A stretch of DNA of 64,000 nt from Chitinophagaceae bacterium (GCA_016719165.1 JADKAJ010000003.1:1-64000), one strand, 5' to 3'; positions 52,609 to 61,812 are shown, counted from the first letter of the stretch. Numbers and translations: made by a program. Notes: generated by a model not told the origin, from the sequence alone.

Positions 52609-53592
52609 TTGAAGCGGTTTATATATCTTTTCATACTCTTGTTATTACTGGCGGAAATTTCCTCTGCTCAAATTCTGGTTGATTCAGCCAATTCAATTGT
52701 AATTGATACTACAGCCAGGCCGGATACGATAGTGCACCGTGATTCGTTACCTGTAGCACAAACAAATTTGGAGGTTTCAAAACGTCCGCAGCAGGATTCC
52801 GGCTGGATATTAGAACCTGCTGATCCGGTTTTTGACCAGGCCATTATGTGGCAAATACTTGATCATCATCCATACTTTGGTTTTAAAAACAGGGTTTCTA
52901 CTGTTTCTGTTGAAAAGGAAGATATAAGGCGGGTAAGGGGAAAAGAAGTGCTTTTTTATAGCCTGGTCTTACTCATTATTATTTTTGCATTACTCCGCCA
53001 GGCTTTCCCTAAATATTTTAATGACTTGTTCAGACTTTTTTTCAGAACTACCCTTAAGCAAAGACAGATAAGTGAGCAGTTGATACAAACGCCACTACCT
53101 TCTATATTATTGAATGGATTTTTTGTAATAAGCGGTGGGTTTTATCTCAGCTTTATATTGGAGTATTTAAAACTCAATCCGGTTGATCATTTCTGGCTTT
53201 TATTTATTTACTGCATGGCAGGCCTTTCAGTGGCATATTTTGTCAAGTTTGTGGGTTTGAAAATATCTGGCTGGTTATTCAACACGGAAGAAGCTGCTAA
53301 TTCCTACATTTTCATTGTGTTTATCATTAATAAAATGATTGGCATTTTGTTGCTGCCATTTCTTGTTTTGCTGGCCTTTTCAACGGAGAATTTATTCTCG
53401 GTAGGGCTTACTCTTTCGTGGTGCCTTATTGGGGCTATGCTGATTTACAGGGTCATTTTAACCTACTCAGTAGTACGTAATCAGGTCAAAGTCAGTCCAT
53501 TTCACTTCTTTTTATATTTTTTAGCCTTTGAAATTGCACCCCTTTTATTGGTTTACAAGGCTTTGTTGGTGTATTTCGGTCAAACTGCTTAA
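52609..53592 (+). CDS. DUF4271 domain membrane protein
   Basis: TTG 52609 begins KRFIYLFILLLLLAEISSAQ, a textbook signal peptide; 327 residues. A Ser/Thr/Pro-rich stretch follows to about residue 70. Then come about six membrane helices (VLFYSLVLLIIIFALL to LAFEIAPLLLVYKALLVY), matching DUF4271, a Bacteroidota family of unknown function commonly found next to hemD-like genes. The stop codon overlaps the promoter of the next gene. Confidence 0.75.
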   Translation: MKRFIYLFILLLLLAEISSAQILVDSANSIVIDTTARPDTIVHRDSLPVAQTNLEVSKRPQQDSGWILEPADPVFDQAIMWQILDHHPYFGFKNRVSTVSVEKEDIRRVRGKEVLFYSLVLLIIIFALLRQAFPKYFNDLFRLFFRTTLKQRQISEQLIQTPLPSILLNGFFVISGGFYLSFILEYLKLNPVDHFWLLFIYCMAGLSVAYFVKFVGLKISGWLFNTEEAANSYIFIVFIINKMIGILLLPFLVLLAFSTENLFSVGLTLSWCLIGAMLIYRVILTYSVVRNQVKVSPFHFFLYFLAFEIAPLLLVYKALLVYFGQTA

Positions 53593-53597
53593 CTTTG
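53590..53597 (+). promoter_or_regulatory. Promoter -7 box TAACTTTG
   Basis: TAACTTTG, followed by C, matches TAnnTTTG exactly, 24 nt before ATG 53622. Its first bases are the TAA stop of the DUF4271 gene. Confidence 0.5.
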
Positions 53598-53621
53598 CAG
53601 CCAACTTTAGCCGAACCGAAC

Positions 53622-54422
53622 ATGAGTACAAATGGGGTTAAAAAGGCCGGTGCACGGGCCAAAGCAATACAGAAAATCCTGATTACCCAGCCAAGGCCCG
53701 AAAGCGAGAAATCGCCATATTTCGAGCTTGCCAGGAAATACAGTGTAGAATTGGATTTTCATCCGTTTATCCGACTGGAAGGTATTCCGGCAAAGGATTT
53801 CCGAAAGCAAAAGATTGATATTCAAAACTATACTGGTATTATTTTTACCAGCAGAAATGCAATTGACCATTTTTTTCGTATGTGCGAAGAAATGAAGGTT
53901 ATCGTTTCACAGGATACCAAGTACTTCTGCATTACTGAAGCCGTAGCCCTTTATCTTCAGAAATTTATTCTTTACAGGAAGAGAAAAGTGTTTTATGGTG
54001 CTGATGGCACTAATAAAAGTATGTTTGAAGTTATCAACAAGCATAAGGCTAATGAGAAATTCATGTATGTATGTTCAGAAAACCAGCAGGATAATGAAAT
54101 TGTAAACTGGTTGAAGACTAACAACTGCGAGTTCGTTCTTGCTTTTATGTACCGCAGTGTAAGCAGTGATGTCAAAGAAATTCTTATGAAAACGGAATAT
54201 GATGTTATCTGCTTCTTTACCCCAAGCGGAGTAAAGAGCCTCTTTGATAATCTGCCGAAATTTAAACAAAACGGAACTGTGATCGGAGCCTTTGGAAATA
54301 ACACTTTCAGGGCAATAGAAGAAAAGGGATTGAAGCTGGAAATAAAAGCTCCGCAACCACAAACACCGAGTATGGTGGCTGCATTGGATCAATTTCTTGC
54401 AAATGCTTTTAAGAAGAAATAA
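53622..54422 (+). CDS. hemD: Uroporphyrinogen-III synthase-like protein
   Basis: ATG 53622 is preferred over TTG 53595, which lies in the promoter. The 266-residue protein has the two-lobed HemD fold: ILITQPRPESEKSPYFELARK, GIIFTSRNAIDHFF, YFCITEAVALYL in lobe one and FMYVCSENQQDNEIVNWL, VICFFTPSGVKSLFDNL, VIGAFGNNTFRAIEEKGL in lobe two. It would cyclise hydroxymethylbilane to uroporphyrinogen III. Sequence similarity in this family is low, so the specific activity is inferred from fold motifs and the commonly seen DUF4271 neighbour. Confidence 0.75.
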   Translation: MSTNGVKKAGARAKAIQKILITQPRPESEKSPYFELARKYSVELDFHPFIRLEGIPAKDFRKQKIDIQNYTGIIFTSRNAIDHFFRMCEEMKVIVSQDTKYFCITEAVALYLQKFILYRKRKVFYGADGTNKSMFEVINKHKANEKFMYVCSENQQDNEIVNWLKTNNCEFVLAFMYRSVSSDVKEILMKTEYDVICFFTPSGVKSLFDNLPKFKQNGTVIGAFGNNTFRAIEEKGLKLEIKAPQPQTPSMVAALDQFLANAFKKK

Positions 54423-54445
54423 TTCTACAAAAAGATTCATTTGTT

Positions 54446-54475
54446 AAGGACACTTTTGCAAGTGTCCTTTTTATT
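54446..54475 (+). terminator. Rho-independent terminator after hemD
   Basis: A 10-bp stem AAGGACACTT/AAGTGTCCTT with a 4-nt loop is followed by a T-rich tail. Confidence 0.85.
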
Positions 54476-54520
54476 TTTCCTGAAACCATATTCTGCGAAC
54501 TTCGTTGTTATTATTCATTT

Positions 54521-56584
54521 ATGACAAAACAGCATACGAACCAACTTGTCAATGAAACAAGTCCCTACCTTTTGCAACATGCACATAACCCTGTCAACTG
54601 GTTTCCCTGGGGAAATGAGGCTTTGGAAAAGGCAAAGGAAGAAAACAAACCTATACTGGTAAGCATCGGGTATGCAGCTTGTCATTGGTGCCATGTGATG
54701 GAAAGGGAGAGCTTTGAAGATGAAACTACAGCCAAACTGATGAATGAAAACTTCATCAATATTAAAATTGACAGGGAAGAACGGCCCGATCTTGATCATA
54801 TCTACATGGATGCTGTGCAAGCTATGACGGGTAGCGGAGGATGGCCATTGAATGTTTTTTTAACACCGGAAGGAAAACCATTTTACGGAGGTACTTATTT
54901 CCCACCGCAAAAAGCATATAACAGGCCTTCATGGCAGGAAACACTCTATGGTGTTGCACAAGCTTTCAGGGAGAGGAGACATGAAATAAATGCCCAGGCC
55001 GAAAATTTGACTGAACATCTGCTTAAATCAAACACTTTTGGTCAACAACAGCCTTCAGGCGTAGATGAAATATTTGCTGCAGACAAATCAAAAGAAGTTT
55101 TTCAGAATATTATGAAATCAGCCGACAGGCAATGGGGTGGTTTTGGTAAGGCGCCAAAGTTTCCGCAGACTTTTTCCATTCAATACCTGCTTCGTTATTC
55201 TCATCTCTCAAAAAATGAGGATGCCTTGTCGCAAGCTCTCCTTTCCCTCGATAAGATGATAGAAGGAGGAATATATGATCAGGTTGGAGGTGGTTTTGCC
55301 CGTTATTCCACTGACACTGAATGGCTGGCGCCGCACTTCGAAAAAATGTTGTATGATAATGCATTGCTGGTATCAGTATTAAGCGAGGCCTACCAACTAA
55401 GCCGGAAAGATGAGTATAAGGTTGTAATTGAGGAAACTATAGGTTTTTTAAAACGGGAATTGCTTCATCAAAGTGCTGGGTTTTACGCAGCTTTGGATGC
55501 CGATAGTGAAGGGGTGGAAGGAAAATTTTACGTATGGAATTTGATAGAGATACAGGAAATACTTGGGCATGATGCAATGATTTTCTGTGAATTTTATGAT
55601 GTTACCTCTACTGGTAATTGGGAACATACCAATATTCTGTGGGTAAGGAAACCATTAGAAAAATTTGCAGCAGAAAAAAACATTGAACTGGCTACGTTAA
55701 AAGCAATATTAGAAAATGGGAGAGCGAAATTATTGGAAGCCAGGGGAAAAAGAGTCAGGCCGTTACTTGATGATAAAATTATTCTTGGGTGGAACGCATT
55801 AATGAATACCGCTTGCAGCAAAGCTTTTGGTGCAACAGGCAATGAGATATACCGTCAGTTGGCATCTGACAATATGCAATTCATCTTATCAAACTTTGCT
55901 GACAAGATTTCTCCGGGTTTTCATCACACCTGGAAAAATGGTATCGCAAAATTTCCTGCCTTTCTGGATGATTATGCTTTTCTTATTCAGGCATTATTGC
56001 ATTTGCAGGAAATAACAGGTGAAACAAAATGGATTATAATAGCTAAAGAGATTACTGAATTTGTGATTGAGAATTTTAGTGATGAGGAAACTCCTTTCTT
56101 TTTTTACACTCCTGCTGGTCAGCAGGATGTTATTATCAGGAAAAAAGAGGTTTATGATGGGGCTGTTCCATCAGGTAATTCAGTAATGGCCTATAATCTT
56201 TACCATCTTTCCATTTTGTGCGATAAAAGGGAGTGGGGCAAGAGAAGTCTGGATATGATCTTATCCCTCAATACTGCCATTATCCGATATCCAACTTCCT
56301 TTGGTAACTGGGCATGCCTGTTGCAGGAAATAATTGCCGGGACCAGTGAGATAGCGGTAGTAGGTAAAAATTTGTATAACCTGCATACAGAAATCCTTCA
56401 ACAATATATTCCTCACCGGGTTTTAATGACCGCTGAAAAGGGGGATAATAGCTTCCCATTATTAGCTGGCAAAATGACTGCTGATAAACCTACGATATAC
56501 CTGTGCCGTAGTTACACTTGCCTTAATCCCGTATTTTCTGCAAAGGAGCTTATATCGCTGATAGACAAGGGCCAAAAGCAATAA
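54521..56584 (+). CDS. Thioredoxin-domain protein of the YyaL/DUF255 family
   Basis: This 687-residue protein begins with a thioredoxin-like domain (residues 1-165): SPYLLQHAHNPVNWFPWG, ACHWCHVME with the CxxC motif, REERPDLDHIYM, TGSGGWPLNVFLTPEGKPF and GGTYFPP. The remaining part is an (alpha/alpha)6 barrel resembling glucosidase or N-acylglucosamine epimerase folds, with GIYDQVGGGFARYSTD and HFEKMLYDNA. The family is widespread and related to human SPATA20; its biochemical role is not settled. The gene is flanked by a terminator upstream and the gld promoter downstream. Confidence 0.9.
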   Translation: MTKQHTNQLVNETSPYLLQHAHNPVNWFPWGNEALEKAKEENKPILVSIGYAACHWCHVMERESFEDETTAKLMNENFINIKIDREERPDLDHIYMDAVQAMTGSGGWPLNVFLTPEGKPFYGGTYFPPQKAYNRPSWQETLYGVAQAFRERRHEINAQAENLTEHLLKSNTFGQQQPSGVDEIFAADKSKEVFQNIMKSADRQWGGFGKAPKFPQTFSIQYLLRYSHLSKNEDALSQALLSLDKMIEGGIYDQVGGGFARYSTDTEWLAPHFEKMLYDNALLVSVLSEAYQLSRKDEYKVVIEETIGFLKRELLHQSAGFYAALDADSEGVEGKFYVWNLIEIQEILGHDAMIFCEFYDVTSTGNWEHTNILWVRKPLEKFAAEKNIELATLKAILENGRAKLLEARGKRVRPLLDDKIILGWNALMNTACSKAFGATGNEIYRQLASDNMQFILSNFADKISPGFHHTWKNGIAKFPAFLDDYAFLIQALLHLQEITGETKWIIIAKEITEFVIENFSDEETPFFFYTPAGQQDVIIRKKEVYDGAVPSGNSVMAYNLYHLSILCDKREWGKRSLDMILSLNTAIIRYPTSFGNWACLLQEIIAGTSEIAVVGKNLYNLHTEILQQYIPHRVLMTAEKGDNSFPLLAGKMTADKPTIYLCRSYTCLNPVFSAKELISLIDKGQKQ

Positions 56585-56677
56585 TTAATTTTAAGTTAAT
56601 ACAATAAAATGAAACCGGTCACCGTTAGAAAATTTACCTCGAAAAATACGTTTTGATTTAAAAAAATAAATTATAAC

Positions 56678-56712
56678 CTTGTGCCAGAGAATAGTTCTAA
56701 ATATTATATTTG
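56678..56712 (+). promoter_or_regulatory. Promoter of the gld operon
   Basis: CTTG at 56678-56681 and TATATTTG at 56705-56712 (exact TAnnTTTG, followed by C) are 23 nt apart. The start would be about 12 nt upstream of ATG 56732. Confidence 0.55.
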
Positions 56713-56731
56713 CCCAATACCCTTTAAGTGT

Positions 56732-58045
56732 ATGAAAATGAGAAACCTTTATTACACCCTTTTAGCAGCTTCCTGCATGACAATGTTTGCAAGTTGCGGC
56801 ATACTGGGTGGAAAGAAAAACAAAGGCGGTAGCCTTCCTAATGATGGTCAGGTGCATGGAGTTGCTCCTGGAAGTAAGTATTCACTTCCGAAGCCTCCGG
56901 GCATGGTGTATGTGCCACAGGGTACATTCCATATGGGTCCCAGTGATGAGGATCCGGCTTATGCATTCAGTGCCCGAAACCGTTCTGTATCAATCAGTGG
57001 CTTTTGGATGGATGCAACTGAAATTACCAATAATGAGTATCGTCAGTTTGTGTACTGGGTCCGTGATTCTGTCGTAGCCCGTAAAATGGGTTATGTAAAA
57101 GCCGGCCAGGATGGTAATGAATATGTTGACTGGGCTAAAATGAAAACTATGAAATGGGGCGATCCTAAAGTAATGGAGCAGCTCAGCAGTACAGATATTA
57201 TTTTGCCTCCGGATGACCGGGTTTTCGGTAAAAAAGAAATTGATCCATCAAAAATTGTATTTCATTCTGAAACCTTCGATCTGAAGGAAGCTGCCAAAAG
57301 GGAAAATGCAGGCAAGCCTCGTTCTACATTTATTGTAAAAAAGGATGTGGGTATCTATCCGGATACTTTAGCCTGGATCCGCGATTTCTCTTATTCATAC
57401 AATGAGCCGATGACCAAAAGATATTTTTCTCACCCGGCTTTTGGAAACTATCCGGTAGTTGGTGTAAACTGGAAACAAGCAACTGCTTTCTGTGAGTGGA
57501 GAACCCATTTCCTGAATGCCTATCTTGATTCTAAGAAAAGGACCCAGGAGTCTGATTTCCGTTTGCCCACAGAAGCGCAGTGGGAATATGCAGCCCGTGG
57601 CGGTCGTTCTCAATCAATGTTTCCCTGGGGTAACTATTACCTGCGTAATAAAAAAGGTTGTTTGATGGCCAACTTCAAACCTGGTCGTGGTAACTATCCT
57701 GAAGATGGCGGATTCTATACTGTCCGTGCAGATGCCTACTGGCCAAATGATTATGGTCTGTATTGTATGTCTGGCAATGTAGCAGAGTGGACTTCTTCTA
57801 TCTATTACGAGGGTCGAAATAATTTTCAGCATGATATGAACCCCGATGTTCGTTGGAATGCGAAAGATGATGATCCTCCCCTGATGAAGCGTAAGATTAT
57901 TCGTGGTGGTAGCTGGAAAGATGTTGGATATTACCTGCAAACTGGTACCAGCACTTATGAATACCAGGATTCTACCAAATCTTATATCGGCTTCCGTTGT
58001 GTGATTGACTTACCCGCAGCACCGCAAAAAGGACGTCGCAAATAA
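56732..58045 (+). CDS. gldK: GldK, type IX secretion/gliding lipoprotein
   Basis: ATG 56732 (or 56738) gives about 437 residues; the upstream GTG is inside the promoter. The lipoprotein signal ends in MFASC with the lipid-modified Cys. The body is a formylglycine-generating-enzyme (SUMF1) fold: GTFHMGPSDEDPA, WMDATEITNNEYRQFVYW, RLPTEAQWEYAARGG, MSGNVAEWTSS and KIIRGGSWKD...GFRC. GldK forms the periplasmic ring of the type IX secretion system with GldN. It is the first gene of gldKLMN. Confidence 0.93.
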   Translation: MKMRNLYYTLLAASCMTMFASCGILGGKKNKGGSLPNDGQVHGVAPGSKYSLPKPPGMVYVPQGTFHMGPSDEDPAYAFSARNRSVSISGFWMDATEITNNEYRQFVYWVRDSVVARKMGYVKAGQDGNEYVDWAKMKTMKWGDPKVMEQLSSTDIILPPDDRVFGKKEIDPSKIVFHSETFDLKEAAKRENAGKPRSTFIVKKDVGIYPDTLAWIRDFSYSYNEPMTKRYFSHPAFGNYPVVGVNWKQATAFCEWRTHFLNAYLDSKKRTQESDFRLPTEAQWEYAARGGRSQSMFPWGNYYLRNKKGCLMANFKPGRGNYPEDGGFYTVRADAYWPNDYGLYCMSGNVAEWTSSIYYEGRNNFQHDMNPDVRWNAKDDDPPLMKRKIIRGGSWKDVGYYLQTGTSTYEYQDSTKSYIGFRCVIDLPAAPQKGRRK

Positions 58046-58070
58046 AATGTCGAACTACAATTAAAATACT

Positions 58071-58108
58071 GAGAGGGCAGTAAAATTAGAACCTGTCCTC
58101 TCTTTTTT
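58071..58108 (+). terminator. Intrinsic terminator in the gldK-gldL gap
   Basis: GAGAGGGCAG and CTGTCCTCTC form a 10-bp stem with one G-U pair and a 12-nt loop, followed directly by TTTTTT. It lies between two genes of one complex, with no clear TAnnTTTG promoter before gldL, so partial read-through is expected. Confidence 0.7.
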
Positions 58109-58152
58109 CTCTCCTAATTAATATCAACAAAACCACTTTAAAAAATCCAATT

Positions 58153-58926
58153 ATGGCAGCAGCTATTCCATCTAAAGTAAGCAAATGGGTTGACGTAGGC
58201 GTATCATTTGGCGCCGCATTAGTAATCTGGGGTGCACTCAGAAAAATTACCCACCAACCCGATGCAGATACGTGGTTGTGGATTGGTCTTACTACAGAGG
58301 CATTAATTTTTACATTGTATGGTATTCTATATGCAGTTTATCCTCCTATAAAAGATGCCTCTCATGATGAGGAGCAATTCTCTGTGGCTGGTGCGAAGAG
58401 CAGGGCTGCTTTCGGAGCGATGGATAAAATGCTGGAGCAGGCAGATATTACACCTGATACAATGAAACGTCTCGGTGATGGCTTCAAACAATTGAACACT
58501 ACTGTTTCCGGGATGAATGGTATTGGTGATACCATTAATGCTACTGCTGACTTCACTACTAAAACAAGAGAAGTTACCGGCCAATTAGAGAAAGTTAAGG
58601 ATGCGTATACCACAGCTGCTTCCTCCGTTGGAGCATTTAATACAGCAACTGAAGGTGCTAAAGTATTTCATGAGCAAATTCAGGTTCTGACCAAAAATTT
58701 ATCTTCTCTTAATACGATCTATGAACTGGAGTTGCAGGAAAGTAATAACCATTTGAAAGCATTGAACGCTTTCTATGGTAAACTGTCTGAAACTTCAAAT
58801 TCAATGCTGAACAGTGCTGAGGATGCAAAAAGAGTACAGGAACAGATAGGAAACCTGGCAACTAACCTGGGCCGCCTGAATAATATTTATGGTAACATGT
58901 TAACAGCCATGCAGGGTCGCAGCTAA
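58153..58926 (+). CDS. gldL: GldL, type IX secretion motor protein
   Basis: This 257-residue inner membrane protein has two N-terminal helices (VGVSFGAALVIWGAL and WLWIGLTTEALIFTLYGILYAVYP). Glu49 in the second helix corresponds to the acidic residue needed for proton flow in characterised GldL. The C-terminal two thirds are cytoplasmic and helical, with coiled-coil character (LGDGFKQLNTTVSGM, ELQESNNHLKALNAFY). GldL and GldM form the rotary motor that powers type IX secretion and gliding. Confidence 0.93.
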   Translation: MAAAIPSKVSKWVDVGVSFGAALVIWGALRKITHQPDADTWLWIGLTTEALIFTLYGILYAVYPPIKDASHDEEQFSVAGAKSRAAFGAMDKMLEQADITPDTMKRLGDGFKQLNTTVSGMNGIGDTINATADFTTKTREVTGQLEKVKDAYTTAASSVGAFNTATEGAKVFHEQIQVLTKNLSSLNTIYELELQESNNHLKALNAFYGKLSETSNSMLNSAEDAKRVQEQIGNLATNLGRLNNIYGNMLTAMQGRS

Positions 58927-59005
58927 AACAAACTAATAATCAGAACGAATCCGTATCCGTGATTCTAACAAGTCACTATTTCTAAATTAAAAACCACGAA
59001 TCTTC

Positions 59006-60517
59006 ATGTCTTTACCTAAAGAACCCCGGCAGAAGATGATCAATATCATGTACCTGGTGTTAACTGCCCTTTTGGCGATTAACATTTCGGCTGAGATCCT
59101 CAATGCCTTTAAAACCATAAATGAAAGCCTGGAGAAAACCAATAATGCAGTAAAAATATCCTCAGACCGGATTTTTGCTTCATTGACAGATAAAATGTCT
59201 GATCCCACTACTAAAGTAAAGGCAGAGATCTGGCAACCCAGGGCAAAGCAGGTAATGGATTATTCTGCTACTGCTTATAATTTTATTGAGAACCTGAAAA
59301 AAGAGCTTATAGCAGCCTCTTCCAAAGGCGGCACATTTAAAGAGGATGAGCAAAATGCTACTACCAGACTTCTTGTAAAAGAGGGTAAAGGAAAAGAGCT
59401 TTTTAAAATTCTTGAAGCGTATAAAAAAAATGTGTTGGGTATAAATGATACTATCCAAAAGGAATTTGCTAATTCTTTGCAGGTTGATCTTACACCTCCC
59501 AAATCACAGAATTCCAAGAAAAAAACATGGGAAGAAGCTTACTTCTACATGGCACCTGCTGTAGGAGCATTAAGTATTCTCAGTAAGTTTCAGAATGATA
59601 TTAAAACATCAGAAAACAAAGTAGTTACCTTCTGTCATGAGCAGGTGGGTAAGGTGGAACTCCGGTTTGATAGTTTTGAAGCAATTGTTGGACAGAATTC
59701 AAAGTATTTTATGCCCGGTCAGGAGATAGAGATTACTGCAGGCTTAGGTGCTTTCAGTAAAACCAAACTTCCCGTTGTAACTGTAAATGGATCAGGAGTT
59801 ACTCTAAATGAAAAAGGGCAGGCCATCTATAAAGCTGCAGCCGGAGGAGTTGGCCAACATACGATACAGGTTAAGGTTGCATTTACTGATCAGGATGGCA
59901 ATCCCCAGGAAAGAACCATTCCGGTTGAATATACTGTGGGCTCAGCCAATGCTTCTATTGCACTTGATAAAATGAATGTACTTTATATTGGGGTAGATAA
60001 CCCTGTGACTATTGCTGCAAGCGGTGGTGGTGATGATAAAGTGCAGGCAACAATCAGCAATGGATCCCTAACCAGGGTTGGACCCGGAAAATATATTGCA
60101 CGGGTAAATACAGTTAATGATAATACATTAATAACTGTTACTGTGGAAGGTAAAGTCGCTGGTGCTTCTCAATTCAGGGTTCGTACCATACCTGAAGCGC
60201 AAGCCTATGTAGGTGGAAAGCCCAGTGGTGAGAATATCACAGCTGGTGCCTTCAAAGCTCAGGGTGGTGTAGGTGCTGGTATTAAAAACTTCCCTTTTGA
60301 ACTGGAATATGATGTAGTTAGTTTCACCTTTACTTGTGATACAGATGATGATATAGTAATTCTGCCTAACCAGGGAGCTAATTTTTCCCAGGCCGTAAGA
60401 AATGCTATGAATCAGCATGTTCAGGCTGGCAGAACAGTAACCATTGATGAAATAAGGGTAAAAGGACCGGACGGACGTACTACAAAGGCACCTTCACTCG
60501 TTTATTATATTAAATAG
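59006..60517 (+). CDS. gldM: GldM, type IX secretion motor shaft
   Basis: This 503-residue protein begins SLPKEPRQKMINIMYLVLTALLAINISAEIL, with one membrane helix at about residues 12-32 and a periplasmic body of four domains. Residues about 35-220 are helical, followed by three beta-rich domains (ITAGLGAFSKTKLPVVTVNG, NVLYIGVDNPVTIAASG, GGVGAGIKNFPFELEYDV). These match GldM/PorM. It passes motor torque from GldL across the periplasm to the GldK/GldN ring. Confidence 0.93.
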   Translation: MSLPKEPRQKMINIMYLVLTALLAINISAEILNAFKTINESLEKTNNAVKISSDRIFASLTDKMSDPTTKVKAEIWQPRAKQVMDYSATAYNFIENLKKELIAASSKGGTFKEDEQNATTRLLVKEGKGKELFKILEAYKKNVLGINDTIQKEFANSLQVDLTPPKSQNSKKKTWEEAYFYMAPAVGALSILSKFQNDIKTSENKVVTFCHEQVGKVELRFDSFEAIVGQNSKYFMPGQEIEITAGLGAFSKTKLPVVTVNGSGVTLNEKGQAIYKAAAGGVGQHTIQVKVAFTDQDGNPQERTIPVEYTVGSANASIALDKMNVLYIGVDNPVTIAASGGGDDKVQATISNGSLTRVGPGKYIARVNTVNDNTLITVTVEGKVAGASQFRVRTIPEAQAYVGGKPSGENITAGAFKAQGGVGAGIKNFPFELEYDVVSFTFTCDTDDDIVILPNQGANFSQAVRNAMNQHVQAGRTVTIDEIRVKGPDGRTTKAPSLVYYIK

Positions 60518-60523
60518 TGTGAT

Positions 60524-61552
60524 ATGAAAATGAATTTTTTAAAGTTTGGAATATGTTTGGCTGTTGCAGCCCTTTTAACGGTCGATGCCAATGCGCAAAG
60601 AACACCGAAGAAAAGGAAAGACAATACACCGCCAACAACAACAAACCCGACGGAAGGAAATGAGCAACAGCAGAATAACAATAATCAGCCCCCCGCTGGT
60701 TATGACCCCAATGCTAATCTTCCGGTTACATACGATACTACCAGTAATGATCTGACTCCCAAAAAGTCATTGAGACAAGATAATGCCTTTGATAAGAGTA
60801 ATCTAACTCAGCGTACACCATTACCCTATGAACACCTTCGCTGGGATGATGCCCTTTACGCCGAAAAGGTATGGAGAGAGCTGGACCTGCGGGAAAAAAT
60901 GAATAAGATCTTCATGTATGAAGCAGTAGATGATAACGGAAGCCAGATTTTTGTAAATATGCTTATGAAGGCAGTGCAATCTGGTGAAGTAACTGCATTT
61001 ACTGATGACAGGTTTACCGAACCTAAGTCAATTGCTGATGTTCAACAGCTGACTTCAGGACGGTTGGATACCAACTATGTTTTTGATACAAAGCAAATTG
61101 ATAAAGTAGTTGGACTAAATGTGTCAAGGGCCAGTTTTGATGCAAAAAGTATTACAAAAATCCGCCTGAAGGAAGAATGGGTTTTTGACAGGGAATCAAG
61201 CAGAATGTTTGTACGTATTCTTGGTATCGGACTTTTAAAAACAGAGTATTTCCCTAATACTACCAAAGAAAGAGGTACATCTAACCTGTTTTGGGTTTAT
61301 TACCCGGACCTTAGACCTATGATGGCAAAGGCAGAAGTATATAATCCAAAGAACATGGGTCAAAGCAGAATGACATGGGAAGAATTATTTGAAAGCCGGA
61401 TGTTCAGCAGTTATATTGTGAAATCAACACTTGATAACCCAAGCAATAAGATGATCAGGAATTATATCAACGATCCGATCTTAAGACTACTTGAAGGAGA
61501 TAATATCAAAGAAAAGATATTCAATTTTGAACAGGATCTCTGGTCTTACTAA
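60524..61552 (+). CDS. gldN: GldN, type IX secretion ring protein
   Basis: ATG 60524 (or the next Met at 60530) opens a signal peptide ending at ANAQ; 342 residues. A Thr/Gln/Asn/Pro-rich linker spans about 27-75. The conserved GldN domain includes YEHLRWDDALYAEKVWRELDLREKMN, IRLKEEWVFDRESSRMFVRILGI and WEELFESRMFSSYIVK. It forms the periplasmic ring with GldK and ends the operon before a terminator. Confidence 0.93.
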   Translation: MKMNFLKFGICLAVAALLTVDANAQRTPKKRKDNTPPTTTNPTEGNEQQQNNNNQPPAGYDPNANLPVTYDTTSNDLTPKKSLRQDNAFDKSNLTQRTPLPYEHLRWDDALYAEKVWRELDLREKMNKIFMYEAVDDNGSQIFVNMLMKAVQSGEVTAFTDDRFTEPKSIADVQQLTSGRLDTNYVFDTKQIDKVVGLNVSRASFDAKSITKIRLKEEWVFDRESSRMFVRILGIGLLKTEYFPNTTKERGTSNLFWVYYPDLRPMMAKAEVYNPKNMGQSRMTWEELFESRMFSSYIVKSTLDNPSNKMIRNYINDPILRLLEGDNIKEKIFNFEQDLWSY

Positions 61553-61581
61553 TATTTTTATTGTTTGTTTAAACATTAATT

Positions 61582-61607
61582 AAAAAGCCCCTTTAAGGGG
61601 CTTTTTT
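61582..61607 (+). terminator. Rho-independent terminator of the gld operon
   Basis: AAAAAGCCCC and GGGGCTTTTTT form a strong stem with a short loop, 30 nt after the gldN stop. Confidence 0.88.
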
Positions 61608-61651
61608 GTTTCCTAACTAATTCAATTATAATGTAAAAAAAGTTTTGAAAA

Positions 61652-61721
61652 TCGTAAAAGTCCTATAGGATAATTGGATAAAAGTTGTACTTTCGTCTTG
61701 GTTTTTCATAGGATATTGGAT
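61652..61721. repeat. Direct repeat and palindrome in the gldN-uvrC gap
   Basis: ATAGGATAATTGGATA (61665-61680) recurs as ATAGGATATTGGAT (61708-61721), 43 nt on, with one base difference in length. The first copy overlaps the palindrome TCCTATAGGA (61661-61670). TACTTTCG at 61688-61695 lies between the copies and is one base off TAnnTTTG. Purpose unknown; it could be a regulated promoter for a short RNA ending at the next hairpin. Confidence 0.4.
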
Positions 61722-61730
61722 TTTAAAAAC

Positions 61731-61764
61731 GGGGCTGAATTTCTATTCCGGCCCCATTTTTTTT
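61731..61764. terminator. Hairpin with T-run, probably terminating uvrC or a short RNA
   Basis: GGGGCTG and CGGCCCC pair (7 bp, one wobble) around an 11-nt loop, with eight T after it on + and a shorter T-run on -. It can serve the convergent uvrC transcript; gldN already has its own terminator upstream. Confidence 0.6.
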
Positions 61765-61812
61765 GCCCTATATCGAACTATAAAAAAGTGAGTTATAAAG
61801 GCCTCAACTGCG

